61,704 bases of DNA, taken from positions 1 to 61,704 of the IMG/VR virus record IMGVR_UViG_3300028840_000575, one strand, 5' to 3'. The notes under the pieces were generated by a model that worked only from the letters and a program-made list of their open reading frames with translations, did no database searches and was not told the DNA's origin. The position numbers and the translations under genes were made by a program. Origin of the DNA: a virus. Each line of letters opens with the position of its first letter. The first letter of the stretch is position 1. This document shows positions 16,881-25,032 of the stretch, piece by piece.

Positions 16881-17827
16881 TGAAAAGTTATATTGTCCAT
16901 CTTACGAAATGTGTAAAAGGATCAACAGTTGCGAGCTCAAGGATCGCTTTGTATTTATCAGATCTTCTTAAACTCCCTTTACTCCATGAACCTGAAGATT
17001 TTATAGACTTAGATAAAGAAGTGGATACAATCTATCTAGTGAACAGCATGTCCGCATTCTCCAAAATCCTAAACGAACTTGCAGATTTGGCACGAGGATG
17101 TAGAAGAGTTGTGTTTATTCAGAACGATTATACGATCTATCCGCCAACACAACTAAGAAGAGTGTTTATTGAGCGAGATGATATAATCGTTGAGCGTTGG
17201 AGTACAGTACCTCAGCTTCCAGAAGAATGGGCAAAGAAAAAGATCTGGGTGAAAATCCCAATGAAGGCAACTCATTATGTGAATTGGAATATGCTGACAT
17301 ATGATCCTCTACCGTTGATTCCTAAAAATAAATGTGCAAGTGATACCAGTTGTCTTTTCTACTATGGGGCATATCGAAAAGATCGAGAACACCTTTTCAA
17401 AAAATACTTCGAGGATGCAATTTATCCTATTGAAATAAGTGCTTCATCAAAAGCATTTAGTAAATTCTTAGATCTAAATTATGAGATCGAAGAAGTCCCT
17501 GTACTCAAGAATCTAATAGGGAATATAGCTCATTATGGAACAACGATCTACTTGGAAGATGCTGAATCTAACGATATCTATTGCTCTCCTGCAAATAGAT
17601 TCTATGAATGTCTCAGTGCGGGTATAGCAATTTTATTTGATAAATCTTCTATTCCAACGATGTCTACTGCAGGATACAATATACGCCCATATGTTGTAGA
17701 CAGTCAAGAAGATGTCAAGAAAATGTTACCTAATTGGTTTAATATCTCTAAAGAGCAAAGCGAATGGAGATATGATTTTAGAAAAATTTTAAACTGTCAA
17801 ATAGAGAAGGCTTATCATCATGTCTGA
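16880..17827 (+). CDS. Glycosyltransferase-like protein (GT-B type), possibly acting on modified DNA
   Basis: Starting from ATG 16880 the protein has 315 residues. The C-terminal half has SPANRFYECLSAGIAILFDK (about 248-267), which resembles the nucleotide-sugar-binding region of GT-B glycosyltransferases (N-R-F-Y-E-x-L-x-x-G). The N-terminal half has alternating strand/helix character with VVFIQNDYTIYPP. T4-type phages use GT-B enzymes to glucosylate hydroxymethylcytosine, and the neighbouring genes make that analogy attractive. Family membership is tentative and a protein or lipid target is not excluded. Confidence 0.6.
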   Translation: MKSYIVHLTKCVKGSTVASSRIALYLSDLLKLPLLHEPEDFIDLDKEVDTIYLVNSMSAFSKILNELADLARGCRRVVFIQNDYTIYPPTQLRRVFIERDDIIVERWSTVPQLPEEWAKKKIWVKIPMKATHYVNWNMLTYDPLPLIPKNKCASDTSCLFYYGAYRKDREHLFKKYFEDAIYPIEISASSKAFSKFLDLNYEIEEVPVLKNLIGNIAHYGTTIYLEDAESNDIYCSPANRFYECLSAGIAILFDKSSIPTMSTAGYNIRPYVVDSQEDVKKMLPNWFNISKEQSEWRYDFRKILNCQIEKAYHHV

Positions 17828-18776
17828 TACTTATTGGCAAGATCCACCATTTTCACTAGGGTTTAATTTAACTCACGGATGTAATTTTCGTTGTCCTTTT
17901 TGTGGGATCAATGCGATAGATGTTTCTAAGATGGAGTACATGGATCTTAGAATTGTTGAGCATACATGTGAAATGATAAAGGAAGATGGGTGGAATTGTA
18001 GGATTGGTCTTGGAACTCATGGAGAACCATCCCTGCATCCAGACCTTTTAAAAGTGATTGATATAATCCGTACGATACTACCTAAACACCATATATCTAT
18101 GATCTCAAATGGTGCTGGTATAATACGTCGCAGCTTGTCCTATATAGATGAAATTATGACTGCTGGTGTTAACGTGCTTATGCTGGATGATTATGGCCAT
18201 AGCGACCTTGTGCGAAGGATTAAGGGCGGTTATACAGGCCATAACCAACTATATTATTACCCTACAGACCAACAAGCCAATCCCCACAAGCGTAGGAAGG
18301 TAACAGAGCACCATATAGTCATAGTTGAGAGCATAGACATAGCGAAGAAAGGCAATCATTCCAGGATCAATAATAGAGCAGGATGTGCATATGAAGGAAT
18401 TCCTAATATTAAAGAAGGCAGGAGATGTGCGAATCCATTTAGAGATTTCACTGTAAGATATAATGGAAACGTTCCTATTTGTTGTGTTGATTTCAGAGGA
18501 GTTATCAAATGCGGAAACGTGCTTGATGTGAACTCACTTGAAGAAATATGGAACGGTGAAGTATTTTCTGCAATAAGAAGATTTATGTATCATGGTATGC
18601 GATCTAAAGTTCATCCTTGCAGAATCTGTGATGCTGTTGGCTATAGATTAGGATTTCTACCTGATAAAAAGGGTTTAATGTATCTTCCTGAACCGAATGA
18701 ATTAGATGTGAAAGCCATTGCTAAAGGAACAGTCAATGGCCCTTGTGTCAAAATTAAAAAACTTCCATGGGAGTAA
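17820..18776 (+). CDS. Radical SAM enzyme with SPASM-like C-terminus
   Basis: The 318-residue protein has CxxxCxxC cluster ligands at Cys21, Cys25 and Cys28 (GCNFRCPFCG), and radical SAM strands IGLGTHGEPSLHP and ISMISNGAG. The C-terminal cysteine set (GRRC, VPICCVDF, HPCRIC) matches SPASM/twitch domains that hold extra Fe-S clusters. SPASM enzymes modify peptides, sugars or small molecules. It overlaps the glycosyltransferase-like gene by 8 bases and precedes the kinase-methyltransferase gene by three bases, so it belongs to the same operon. Confidence 0.87.
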   Translation: MSDTYWQDPPFSLGFNLTHGCNFRCPFCGINAIDVSKMEYMDLRIVEHTCEMIKEDGWNCRIGLGTHGEPSLHPDLLKVIDIIRTILPKHHISMISNGAGIIRRSLSYIDEIMTAGVNVLMLDDYGHSDLVRRIKGGYTGHNQLYYYPTDQQANPHKRRKVTEHHIVIVESIDIAKKGNHSRINNRAGCAYEGIPNIKEGRRCANPFRDFTVRYNGNVPICCVDFRGVIKCGNVLDVNSLEEIWNGEVFSAIRRFMYHGMRSKVHPCRICDAVGYRLGFLPDKKGLMYLPEPNELDVKAIAKGTVNGPCVKIKKLPWE

Positions 18777-18779
18777 GAA

Positions 18780-19916
18780 ATGATTATTAATATTAGAGGA
18801 ACAAATGGCTCGGGTAAGAGTCATATAATTAAATCTTTACTTAATATGTATAAGTATGAGATTATCAATGATAACATCTTATTTATTAAAGACTTAGATT
18901 TGTATGTTGTTGGGAAATATTTAAACAAAGATGGCGAATTCATCCCTACTGGTGGATGTGATCAATTAGATGCAAGAACAGTTTATACTTTTATCTATGA
19001 ATTAAGAAATGAAAATGTAATTTTTGAAGGTGCTGCTGAAAGCACTGTGTTCAATAAATGGAGTACTCTTGCATCTGAAGTTGGATTCCATAATTTTATA
19101 TTTATTTTCTTAGATACTCCTATTGAGAAATGTATTAAGCAAAGAGAAGAGAGAAGAAAAGGGCGAAAATCTAATTTTGATAATTCAACTCTTATAAAAA
19201 ATCATGCCGTCTGTAAAATAGTGAGGCATAAACTTAGACATGATGGACATGCGGTCTACGAACTGGCTTCTAAAGATGTAATTAAGTTTATTCATCAAGT
19301 ATTCAATGAAAATTCTGATGATTACCGTAATTGGTTAGAATTTTTATCAGGCTCAGGTAAAAGAACTGGAACATATAGGATCTATGGTCTGTATTGCTCA
19401 GTGAATTTACCTTTGTTTAATGATATGCCTGCTGTAAGAGACATAGAGAAGCGATACAAAGAATTTGGCATTGACAAAATTGAAGGATCAGTGATTGATT
19501 ATGGATGTAATTGTGGTTCTTTGATCTTTGAATCGTTTAATCATGGAGCTACAAGTGGAACAGGTTATGAATATTCTCCATCAAGAGTGCTATTCTGCAA
19601 CAAAGTAGCGAGACGATATGGATTGAATTGTAAATTCTACCAATATGATTTAAATATTGACCTACCTCATATCACTGCGGATTATGTATTCTGCTGCTCA
19701 GTCGATGAATACATAAACAATGTAGATTTATTCTATAGTCATCTACGTATGAGTACAAAGAAAAAGTTGTTCTTTGAATGCAATATCCAAAGAAGTGTGA
19801 CTGTTGATCTAACAGTGCGAAGACTTATGACTGCAGGTTTTAAGAAAGTCTCATATCTAGGGAATGGTGATAGTGGTGGGATTTCTCGTAAAAGAAAAAT
19901 TTACATCTGTGAATAA
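18780..19916 (+). CDS. Fusion of P-loop (hmdU-DNA-kinase-like) kinase and SAM methyltransferase
   Basis: Residues 1-180 form a P-loop kinase with Walker A GTNGSGKS (7-14), an acidic strand VIFEGAAES and a lid region IKQREERRKGRK. This is the small kinase type linked in phages to phosphorylation of 5-hydroxymethylpyrimidine in DNA. Residues about 190-378 form a class I methyltransferase (motif I VIDYGCNCGS about 238; GTGYEYSP; VFCCSVDEYI). The gene ends the modification cluster. I infer two sequential activities on the same modified base; kinase specificity is by analogy only. A non-DNA substrate is possible. Confidence 0.75.
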   Translation: MIINIRGTNGSGKSHIIKSLLNMYKYEIINDNILFIKDLDLYVVGKYLNKDGEFIPTGGCDQLDARTVYTFIYELRNENVIFEGAAESTVFNKWSTLASEVGFHNFIFIFLDTPIEKCIKQREERRKGRKSNFDNSTLIKNHAVCKIVRHKLRHDGHAVYELASKDVIKFIHQVFNENSDDYRNWLEFLSGSGKRTGTYRIYGLYCSVNLPLFNDMPAVRDIEKRYKEFGIDKIEGSVIDYGCNCGSLIFESFNHGATSGTGYEYSPSRVLFCNKVARRYGLNCKFYQYDLNIDLPHITADYVFCCSVDEYINNVDLFYSHLRMSTKKKLFFECNIQRSVTVDLTVRRLMTAGFKKVSYLGNGDSGGISRKRKIYICE

Positions 19917-19924
19917 TTTTCTTC

Positions 19925-19953
19925 TTGCATTGACGCTATTTATATGTTATAAT
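19925..19953 (+). promoter_or_regulatory. Sigma70-type promoter of the ribonucleotide reductase unit
   Basis: TTGCAT (19925-19930), a 17-base spacer and TATAAT (19948-19953) match the promoters at 7081 and 7550. The leader to the ATG at 20019 is about 60 bases and too short for a cobalamin riboswitch. Confidence 0.78.
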
Positions 19954-20018
19954 GATTACATAGTAATTTAAAAGTAGACTCATCACTTGGGATATGCACC
20001 TATTAACTTGGAGAAGAT

Positions 20019-22196
20019 ATGAAGAATATCCGTGTACGTAAACGAGATGGAAATCTGCAATCATTTGATGCGAAGAAAATCAAAAAGGCATTGTTCTTAG
20101 CTTATAATGAGATAAGACCAGATGATCTCCCTTCTTTTGATTCTATAGTGTCTAAAATAATCAAGAAGATTAAAGCACTTAAATTAGAAATTGTTGATAT
20201 AGAATCTATTCAAGATATAGTTGAAGAATATTTAATGACTGCTGATCCTCCTGTTGCACAACACTACATCACATATCGTAGAGAACGTGCAGAGGCAAGG
20301 GAGACGCGTAAGAAACCAGATCCTAATGCTATAGCAGACTATATACATTTGTCTAAATACTCACGTTACGATCCTTCGCTTGGTAGACGTGAGACGTTCG
20401 ATGAAACTATTGGACGCGTTATGAGGATGCACAAAAGAAAGTATCCTAAACATACAAAGCATATTGAAGAAGCATTTAACTTTGTCTATGACAAAAAAGT
20501 GCTCCCATCTATGCGATCAATGCAATTTGCAGGCAATGCAATTGAAGCCCATAATGCAAGATTGTATAATTGTTCTTATACATTGGTAGATAGATTAGAT
20601 GTCTTTGGACAAATACTGTATCTATTGTTATGTGGATGTGGAGTTGGCTATTCTGTTCAATGGTTCCATGTTGATAAGCTTCCTAGACTCAATAAAATAG
20701 GTAGGAAAGTTGAGCATTATTCTATACCTGATTCTATAGAAGGATGGGGGACTGCACTTAATGCCCTTATGTTCAGCTTTATAAGCGGACATCATATTGA
20801 ATTTGATTATAGTCATATACGGGCAGAGGGTGATTTCTTGAAAACAAGTGGAGGACTTGCTCCTGGCCATCTGCCTCTTAAAACAGCTTTAGAAAATATA
20901 AGAACTATCCTGCTAAAAGCACAAGGTAGAAAATTAAGACCAATTGAATGCCATGATATAATATGTCATTCGGCGGAAGCTGTCCTTGCTGGTGGTATAA
21001 GGCGATCAAGTTTAATTAGCTTATTCTCATATGAAGATACTGAAATGTTGTATGCGAAGAGCTCTGGCAACTTTGATCCTAATTTCTTAAATCCTCAACG
21101 AATGATGGCCAACAATTCAGCGGTCTTGCATCGTAGCATGGATGATAGGACTGTATTTGATCGAATCATTCGTATTGCAGAAGAAGGATGGGGCGAACCA
21201 GGATTCTTCTTTAGTAATCATAAAGATTTTGGATGTAATCCTTGTGGTGAAATTGGTATATACCCACGATATAAAGGATATACTGGATTTGGGTTCTGTA
21301 ATCTTTGTGAAATTAATCTGGCAAACATTGAAACAGAAAATGAGTTCATCCAGGCTGCAAAAGCTGCTTCTGTCATTGGTACACTACAGGCAGGATACAC
21401 GGACTTCCCATTCCTTGGTGAAGTAACTGAATCTATTGTTCGTAGAGATGCTTTACTTGGTGTTGGATTAACAGGCATGATGGATAATCCAGAACTGGCA
21501 TTTGATCCAAGGATACAGAAATTAGCTGCGACAAGTGTAACTATGATGAATTCTTTCATGTCTAAAGAAATTGGCATCATGCCTGCTGCTCGTTGCACTA
21601 CTATTAAACCTGGAGGAACAGCACCTCTTGAGCTCGGCGGTGTTTCTTGCGGAATACATCCGCATCATGCAAGAAGGTATTTCCGGAGAGTAACCGCAAA
21701 TCGGTTGGAACCTGCCTTCTTGCATTTTAAGAAAACTAATCCTCATATGGTTGAAGAAAAACCAAATGGGGACTATTGTATAGTATTTCCAATTGAAGTA
21801 TCTTCAGAGGCTAAGACCGTAAAGGAAATGCCCGCTTTAGAATTTATGGAATACATATTCACGACCTATGACAATTGGATAATGTCAGGTAGTAGATCAA
21901 CAGATTTAACTCATAATGTCTCAGCAACCGTAATGCTTGAGGAAGGTGAAAAGTCAGAGGTCATGGATCGTGTATGGGATAACCGTCATCGTATTGCAGC
22001 AATGTCCTTTGCTCCTAAGATGATTGATAAGAAATTCCCATTTGCACCACGTGAAGAAGTAACACAAGCAGATGAATCAAAATGGAATTACCTAATTGAT
22101 AATTATCGTCCAGTGGATTGGGAAACAATGAGTGGTGAAAATATTGAAATCCTCAATGCTGATTGTGAATGCACTGGTATGAAGTGTGAAATCTAA
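20019..22196 (+). CDS. nrdJ: Adenosylcobalamin-dependent (class II) ribonucleotide reductase
   Basis: The 725-residue enzyme starts with an ATP-cone-like allosteric domain (about 1-95). It continues with NCSYTL (Cys185) and LCGCGVGYS, and has the thiyl-radical cysteine Cys409 in NPCGEI. The C-terminal redox cysteines are CECTGMKC (716-723). The pattern is closest to the monomeric Lactobacillus-type ribonucleoside triphosphate reductase. It reduces ribonucleotides to deoxyribonucleotides using coenzyme B12 and does not need oxygen. It supplies dNTPs for phage replication and has its own strong promoter. No small radical-generating subunit is encoded nearby, as expected for class II. Confidence 0.92.
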   Translation: MKNIRVRKRDGNLQSFDAKKIKKALFLAYNEIRPDDLPSFDSIVSKIIKKIKALKLEIVDIESIQDIVEEYLMTADPPVAQHYITYRRERAEARETRKKPDPNAIADYIHLSKYSRYDPSLGRRETFDETIGRVMRMHKRKYPKHTKHIEEAFNFVYDKKVLPSMRSMQFAGNAIEAHNARLYNCSYTLVDRLDVFGQILYLLLCGCGVGYSVQWFHVDKLPRLNKIGRKVEHYSIPDSIEGWGTALNALMFSFISGHHIEFDYSHIRAEGDFLKTSGGLAPGHLPLKTALENIRTILLKAQGRKLRPIECHDIICHSAEAVLAGGIRRSSLISLFSYEDTEMLYAKSSGNFDPNFLNPQRMMANNSAVLHRSMDDRTVFDRIIRIAEEGWGEPGFFFSNHKDFGCNPCGEIGIYPRYKGYTGFGFCNLCEINLANIETENEFIQAAKAASVIGTLQAGYTDFPFLGEVTESIVRRDALLGVGLTGMMDNPELAFDPRIQKLAATSVTMMNSFMSKEIGIMPAARCTTIKPGGTAPLELGGVSCGIHPHHARRYFRRVTANRLEPAFLHFKKTNPHMVEEKPNGDYCIVFPIEVSSEAKTVKEMPALEFMEYIFTTYDNWIMSGSRSTDLTHNVSATVMLEEGEKSEVMDRVWDNRHRIAAMSFAPKMIDKKFPFAPREEVTQADESKWNYLIDNYRPVDWETMSGENIEILNADCECTGMKCEI

Positions 22197-22206
22197 GGAG
22201 AAAACT

Positions 22207-22332
22207 ATGAGATTCAAAGTAATTGGTAAAGATGTGATTTATAAAATCCATATGACATTTAAAGAAGCATATGAGTTTATATGCGAAGCGAAAACTCAAT
22301 GTGCTGACAGTTATCAATTAATAATGGAGTAA
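22207..22332 (+). CDS. Small hypothetical protein
   Basis: A 41-codon frame lies behind a strong aaggagaa site, ten bases after the reductase stop and two bases before the next gene. It begins MRFKVIGKDVIYKIHMTF and contains two cysteines. No family is recognised. The placement and ribosome site support real translation. Confidence 0.6.
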   Translation: MRFKVIGKDVIYKIHMTFKEAYEFICEAKTQCADSYQLIME

Positions 22333-22334
22333 TC

Positions 22335-22796
22335 ATGTTTGTACGCCCAAGAAGAGTTTATTTAGCTGGCCCTTATACCAGTGATAAAAGTGATGAAATG
22401 CAATCAAGGAATTGTGATCTCACAAATGTTACTGCAAATTTGGTTGCTCTTGGTTATCATGTGTTCTCACCTATAACTCACAATCATCAGATCAATGAAA
22501 GATTGCGAGTAGTCGATAAGAAACCTAATGGTTTTGATTTCTATCGTAGATATGATCTAACTATGATTGCAGAATGGGCTGATGAAACATGGGTTCTTCC
22601 TTTACCTCGTTGGAATGAATCAAAGGGAGTACTAAGTGAGATAGACTTCACTGTTCAAATTGGCAAACCTGTTTTAATAATGCCTATGCTGCTATTAGAT
22701 CCTAAACAGTGGAACATTAATCTACTTCCTCATCACATGAAAGAGGAAATGTCTACACCTGCATATGATAAATTGATAACCGCATCGGAGAAGTGA
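22335..22796 (+). CDS. DUF1937/DUF4406-like nucleoside 2-deoxyribosyltransferase-fold protein
   Basis: The 153-residue protein begins with VYLAGPYTS (about 8-16). It has VFSPITHNH, a YRRYDLTMIAEWADE segment and WNESKGVLSEIDF, the typical arrangement of the nucleoside 2-deoxyribosyltransferase/DUF4406 fold, with Asp and Glu in the expected active-site region. Members cleave or exchange the N-glycosidic bond of deoxynucleosides or dNMPs. Next to a ribonucleotide reductase it may remove unmodified or unwanted deoxynucleotides. The substrate is not visible. Confidence 0.7.
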   Translation: MFVRPRRVYLAGPYTSDKSDEMQSRNCDLTNVTANLVALGYHVFSPITHNHQINERLRVVDKKPNGFDFYRRYDLTMIAEWADETWVLPLPRWNESKGVLSEIDFTVQIGKPVLIMPMLLLDPKQWNINLLPHHMKEEMSTPAYDKLITASEK

Positions 22797-22799
22797 GCA

Positions 22800-22895
22800 G
22801 AGACACACTATGTCATTGTATTATTTTGTGTCTCCTAATATTCTGAGGAGCTTGTGTACTCCAGCCTATACCCCTACTGGACCACGACTCCTCAG
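22800..22895 (+). terminator. Two consecutive hairpins, probable terminator
   Basis: GAGACACA (22800-22807) pairs with TGTGTCTC (22827-22834). CTGAGGAG (22843-22850) pairs with CTCCTCAG (22888-22895), which is followed by GATTTTATT. A small CCAG/CTGG stem lies inside the second. The 108-base gap has no gene. Confidence 0.55.
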
Positions 22896-22904
22896 GATTT
22901 TATT

Positions 22905-22991
22905 ATGGAAAATACATTACTAATATGTATCAGTGTATTAATGTTAATAGCTTGGATCCTAGATTGGAGATGGAAAAAACATGGACAGTGA
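22905..22991 (+). CDS. 28-residue predicted membrane peptide
   Basis: The ATG opens a frame encoding a single hydrophobic stretch ([15 protein letters not shown]) followed by a basic tail (DWRWKKHGQ). It overlaps the SEC-C gene by 11 bases. No strong ribosome site is seen, so the call is tentative. Confidence 0.45.
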   Translation: MENTLLICISVLMLIAWILDWRWKKHGQ

Positions 22992-23235
22992 AACTGGTAA
23001 ACTCTACACACGCGAAGAAATGGAAAAGCTCCCTGATGACATCAAGATGAGGATGTTTCCTATAAGTGCGGAAAGACTAACAAAGAAACAAATAGAAGAA
23101 CGTTGTGTCTCGTTACATGACAATAGATCATTTGCAGGTAAGGCACGAATAGCAAATAAAATCGGTCGTAATGATCCTTGCCCTTGTGGTAGTGGTAAGA
23201 AATATAAGAAATGTTGTTTACACAGAAAGGAATAG
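22981..23235 (+). CDS. SEC-C motif protein
   Basis: The 84-residue protein ends with the zinc-binding SEC-C motif [16 protein letters not shown], the same motif found at the C-terminus of SecA and in many stand-alone adaptors. The N-terminal half contains [19 protein letters not shown], a helical region found in similar phage proteins. In SecA the motif contacts SecB and ribosomes. A host-interaction role is possible but unproven. Confidence 0.75.
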   Translation: MDSETGKLYTREEMEKLPDDIKMRMFPISAERLTKKQIEERCVSLHDNRSFAGKARIANKIGRNDPCPCGSGKKYKKCCLHRKE

Positions 23236-23237
23236 TT

Positions 23238-23684
23238 ATGGAATCCTACAACAAACAGTTTCTAAGCATTTTTATCCCGCTTATGCTGATCGTCATCGCA
23301 GTGACGTTCGTACAAGCACAAACAGAACCAACTTACAAAGATCTTGGAACGTTTTCAGTCAAGTCAACACAGACATTAGAACTGAAAGCAGTTGCAAGTG
23401 ATTATGATGATGGTGACATCCTACAGTTTTCGCTTATCGATGCCCCTTCATGGGTGACCATTAGTGAATCCATTGTGATCGACGTTGTCCCAGAAGGATT
23501 TGCAGTTGGGTATGAGACTGTCATTACTGCAAGTCCTCCGGATGGTGTCATTGGTGAACATGAAATTAAAATTATGGTCTCAGACGGTAGTGTGGATAAC
23601 TGTTGTGATTATGGTATAGTCACAGTCAATGTTATACAAATAAACCACCCTCCGATCCTGGGGGATGTGGAGCTACAGGGATAG
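23238..23684 (+). CDS. Secreted Ig/cadherin-like domain protein
   Basis: From ATG 23238 the protein (148 residues) has a signal peptide (basic start, then FIPLMLIVIAVTFVQAQ with a likely cleavage after AQA). One beta-sandwich domain follows: SDYDDGDILQFSLIDAPSWV is characteristic of the putative-Ig/cadherin-like repeat, and a second motif GEHEIKIMVSDGSVDN follows. Exported Ig-like proteins of phages can act at the host surface, for example in superinfection exclusion or adhesion. The export prediction is firm; the role is open. Confidence 0.65.
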   Translation: MESYNKQFLSIFIPLMLIVIAVTFVQAQTEPTYKDLGTFSVKSTQTLELKAVASDYDDGDILQFSLIDAPSWVTISESIVIDVVPEGFAVGYETVITASPPDGVIGEHEIKIMVSDGSVDNCCDYGIVTVNVIQINHPPILGDVELQG

Positions 23685-23700
23685 AGGTTATTCTTTTAGT

Positions 23701-23934
23701 ATGGTTTCTAATAAGAAGAAATTCAAACTAATGGTAACTTATAGGTGTGATCGATGTAAAGTTGGTCACACCTCTTATTACTATGGCAGTAGGCATAAGC
23801 TGGTGGAACGTGCAAAGAAGATCGTGGAAAGCTATGTTCCTCAATTACACATCTGTCATAGTAGTGTATCCTCTGGAGAACTAGATTGTGGTGTTGAGTA
23901 TATTGATAGTTTATTAATACATAGGAACATATAA
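23701..23934 (+). CDS. Small zinc-finger-like protein
   Basis: ATG 23701 gives 77 residues with CDRC near residue 15 and later cysteines in LHICHSS and GELDCG. An upstream in-frame ATG at 23665 has ggggg very close and is an alternative start. No family is recognised. Confidence 0.5.
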   Translation: MVSNKKKFKLMVTYRCDRCKVGHTSYYYGSRHKLVERAKKIVESYVPQLHICHSSVSSGELDCGVEYIDSLLIHRNI

Positions 23935-23946
23935 AGGATACATGGA

Positions 23947-24306
23947 ATGGGTGAGAAAACTTATTTATTACTAGAATCTTCGTTTGGTGAAGATGAGACC
24001 TACACTCCTGGATTATTCGGAGTTGTAGAGCTGGATTTTCAACCACTGGAGACATTTCCAATCCTCGTGTCAATGGCTCCCTATAGAGGAGGTGTGCAGA
24101 TAGATTGTACTGAATGGATTGGAAGCATAATTAAATCAGTATTCTCAGAAATGGATTATGCACGATTAGAATTGAAAGTGATGAATCTCGCGTCAAGTAA
24201 GAAGTATGATGGGGTAACAACAGTTTGTTTGAAATGTGGTAAGACGTTATCAGATGGTCTGATAAACGCTAAACGGAAATATTGCGATAAATGTGGAGAA
24301 GACTAA
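23947..24306 (+). CDS. Hypothetical protein with C-terminal zinc ribbon
   Basis: The 119-residue protein has a beta-rich N-terminal half (LLLESSFGEDETY, FGVVELDFQ) and a C-terminal ribbon with CLKCGKT and YCDKCGED spaced for a four-cysteine zinc site. It overlaps the next gene at its stop. Function unknown; nucleic-acid or protein binding through the ribbon is plausible. Confidence 0.6.
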   Translation: MGEKTYLLLESSFGEDETYTPGLFGVVELDFQPLETFPILVSMAPYRGGVQIDCTEWIGSIIKSVFSEMDYARLELKVMNLASSKKYDGVTTVCLKCGKTLSDGLINAKRKYCDKCGED

Positions 24307-24617
24307 TGGAGTGGGAACCAAATGAAACAGACAGTAAGCATCTTCAATTAATCATTAGTATGTCAATGGATTGCTTGCGAGGCAATGGGACAGATACAAG
24401 AGATACATACCTTGCCAATTTGCAAATGATCTTAGATGAACTTAATATGATTAAGTTCGAAGAGCTTCGCCGTATGGTGGATGAGATCGATGAAAAGGGT
24501 GAGGACCTAACAAATTGGGAAGTCGGGTTCATATCTGATATCATTGATCGAGATATCAAGAAGTTCAGTCCTAAGCAATGTAAATACATTAAAGAAATTT
24601 ATGAAAAGAGAGTATGA
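24306..24617 (+). CDS. Acidic helical hypothetical protein
   Basis: The ATG at 24306 overlaps the upstream stop. The 103-residue product is acidic and helical, with LANLQMILDELNMIKFEELR and ending IKEIYEKRV. Similar small helical proteins are frequent in phage accessory blocks. No motif identifies a function. Confidence 0.6.
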   Translation: MEWEPNETDSKHLQLIISMSMDCLRGNGTDTRDTYLANLQMILDELNMIKFEELRRMVDEIDEKGEDLTNWEVGFISDIIDRDIKKFSPKQCKYIKEIYEKRV

Positions 24618-24703
24618 TGTCGAATGATCTTATCTATGGCATCGTGATTGGTGTTTGCCTATCTACTATTGTATGGGCAATATATCTTGGGAGACCGAAA
24701 TGA
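24617..24703 (+). CDS. 28-residue predicted membrane peptide
   Basis: The frame starts at the overlap with the previous stop and encodes one transmembrane segment (LIYGIVIGVCLSTIVWAIYL) with a short basic end (GRPK). It overlaps the next start. It is the third tiny single-helix peptide in this genome, after 7606 and 22905. Confidence 0.5.
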   Translation: MSNDLIYGIVIGVCLSTIVWAIYLGRPK

Positions 24704-25032
24704 ATCCATTAGCAGGTGAAAGAACTGTGACTGCAAGACGCCGGAAGTTGTTGCATGGTCAGACATGTGACAGCTATCCGGTTGCAGTTACTTTTAATAT
24801 TATAGAGAATGGTGGAAATCGTGGTAAACCTATTCTCCACGTTTCTAAAGGAGGTGTAACTGGATATGAAGGATACTATGTCGCGGATCTTAATATCGCG
24901 AAGATCAAAGAGGAAGGGATTTATCTTTGTGCAGGAACTACAGGTAGTTGGGATGAGCTATATTTATCTGGGGATCAATTTGCTTTGGTCTGTGGCCATT
25001 TTTCTATTACTGAAAAGGACGGGAGACAATGA
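24700..25032 (+). CDS. Hypothetical protein
   Basis: ATG 24700 opens 110 residues with a basic start (TVTARRRKLLHGQTC) and a beta-rich centre (VAVTFNIIENGG, GYYVADLNIAKIKEEGIYLC). It ends SITEKDGRQ. It overlaps neighbours on both sides by four bases. No family recognised. Confidence 0.6.
   Translation: MNPLAGERTVTARRRKLLHGQTCDSYPVAVTFNIIENGGNRGKPILHVSKGGVTGYEGYYVADLNIAKIKEEGIYLCAGTTGSWDELYLSGDQFALVCGHFSITEKDGRQ

Noticed and set aside
19917-20018. Possible cobalamin riboswitch upstream of the B12-dependent reductase
   Set aside because: The leader after the promoter is only about 60 bases, far too short, and no B12-box-like sequence is visible.
21218-21598. Minus-strand open frame of 126 codons inside the reductase gene
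   Set aside because: It has no ribosome site, lies antisense to a clear enzyme and has no recognisable motif, so it is a shadow frame.
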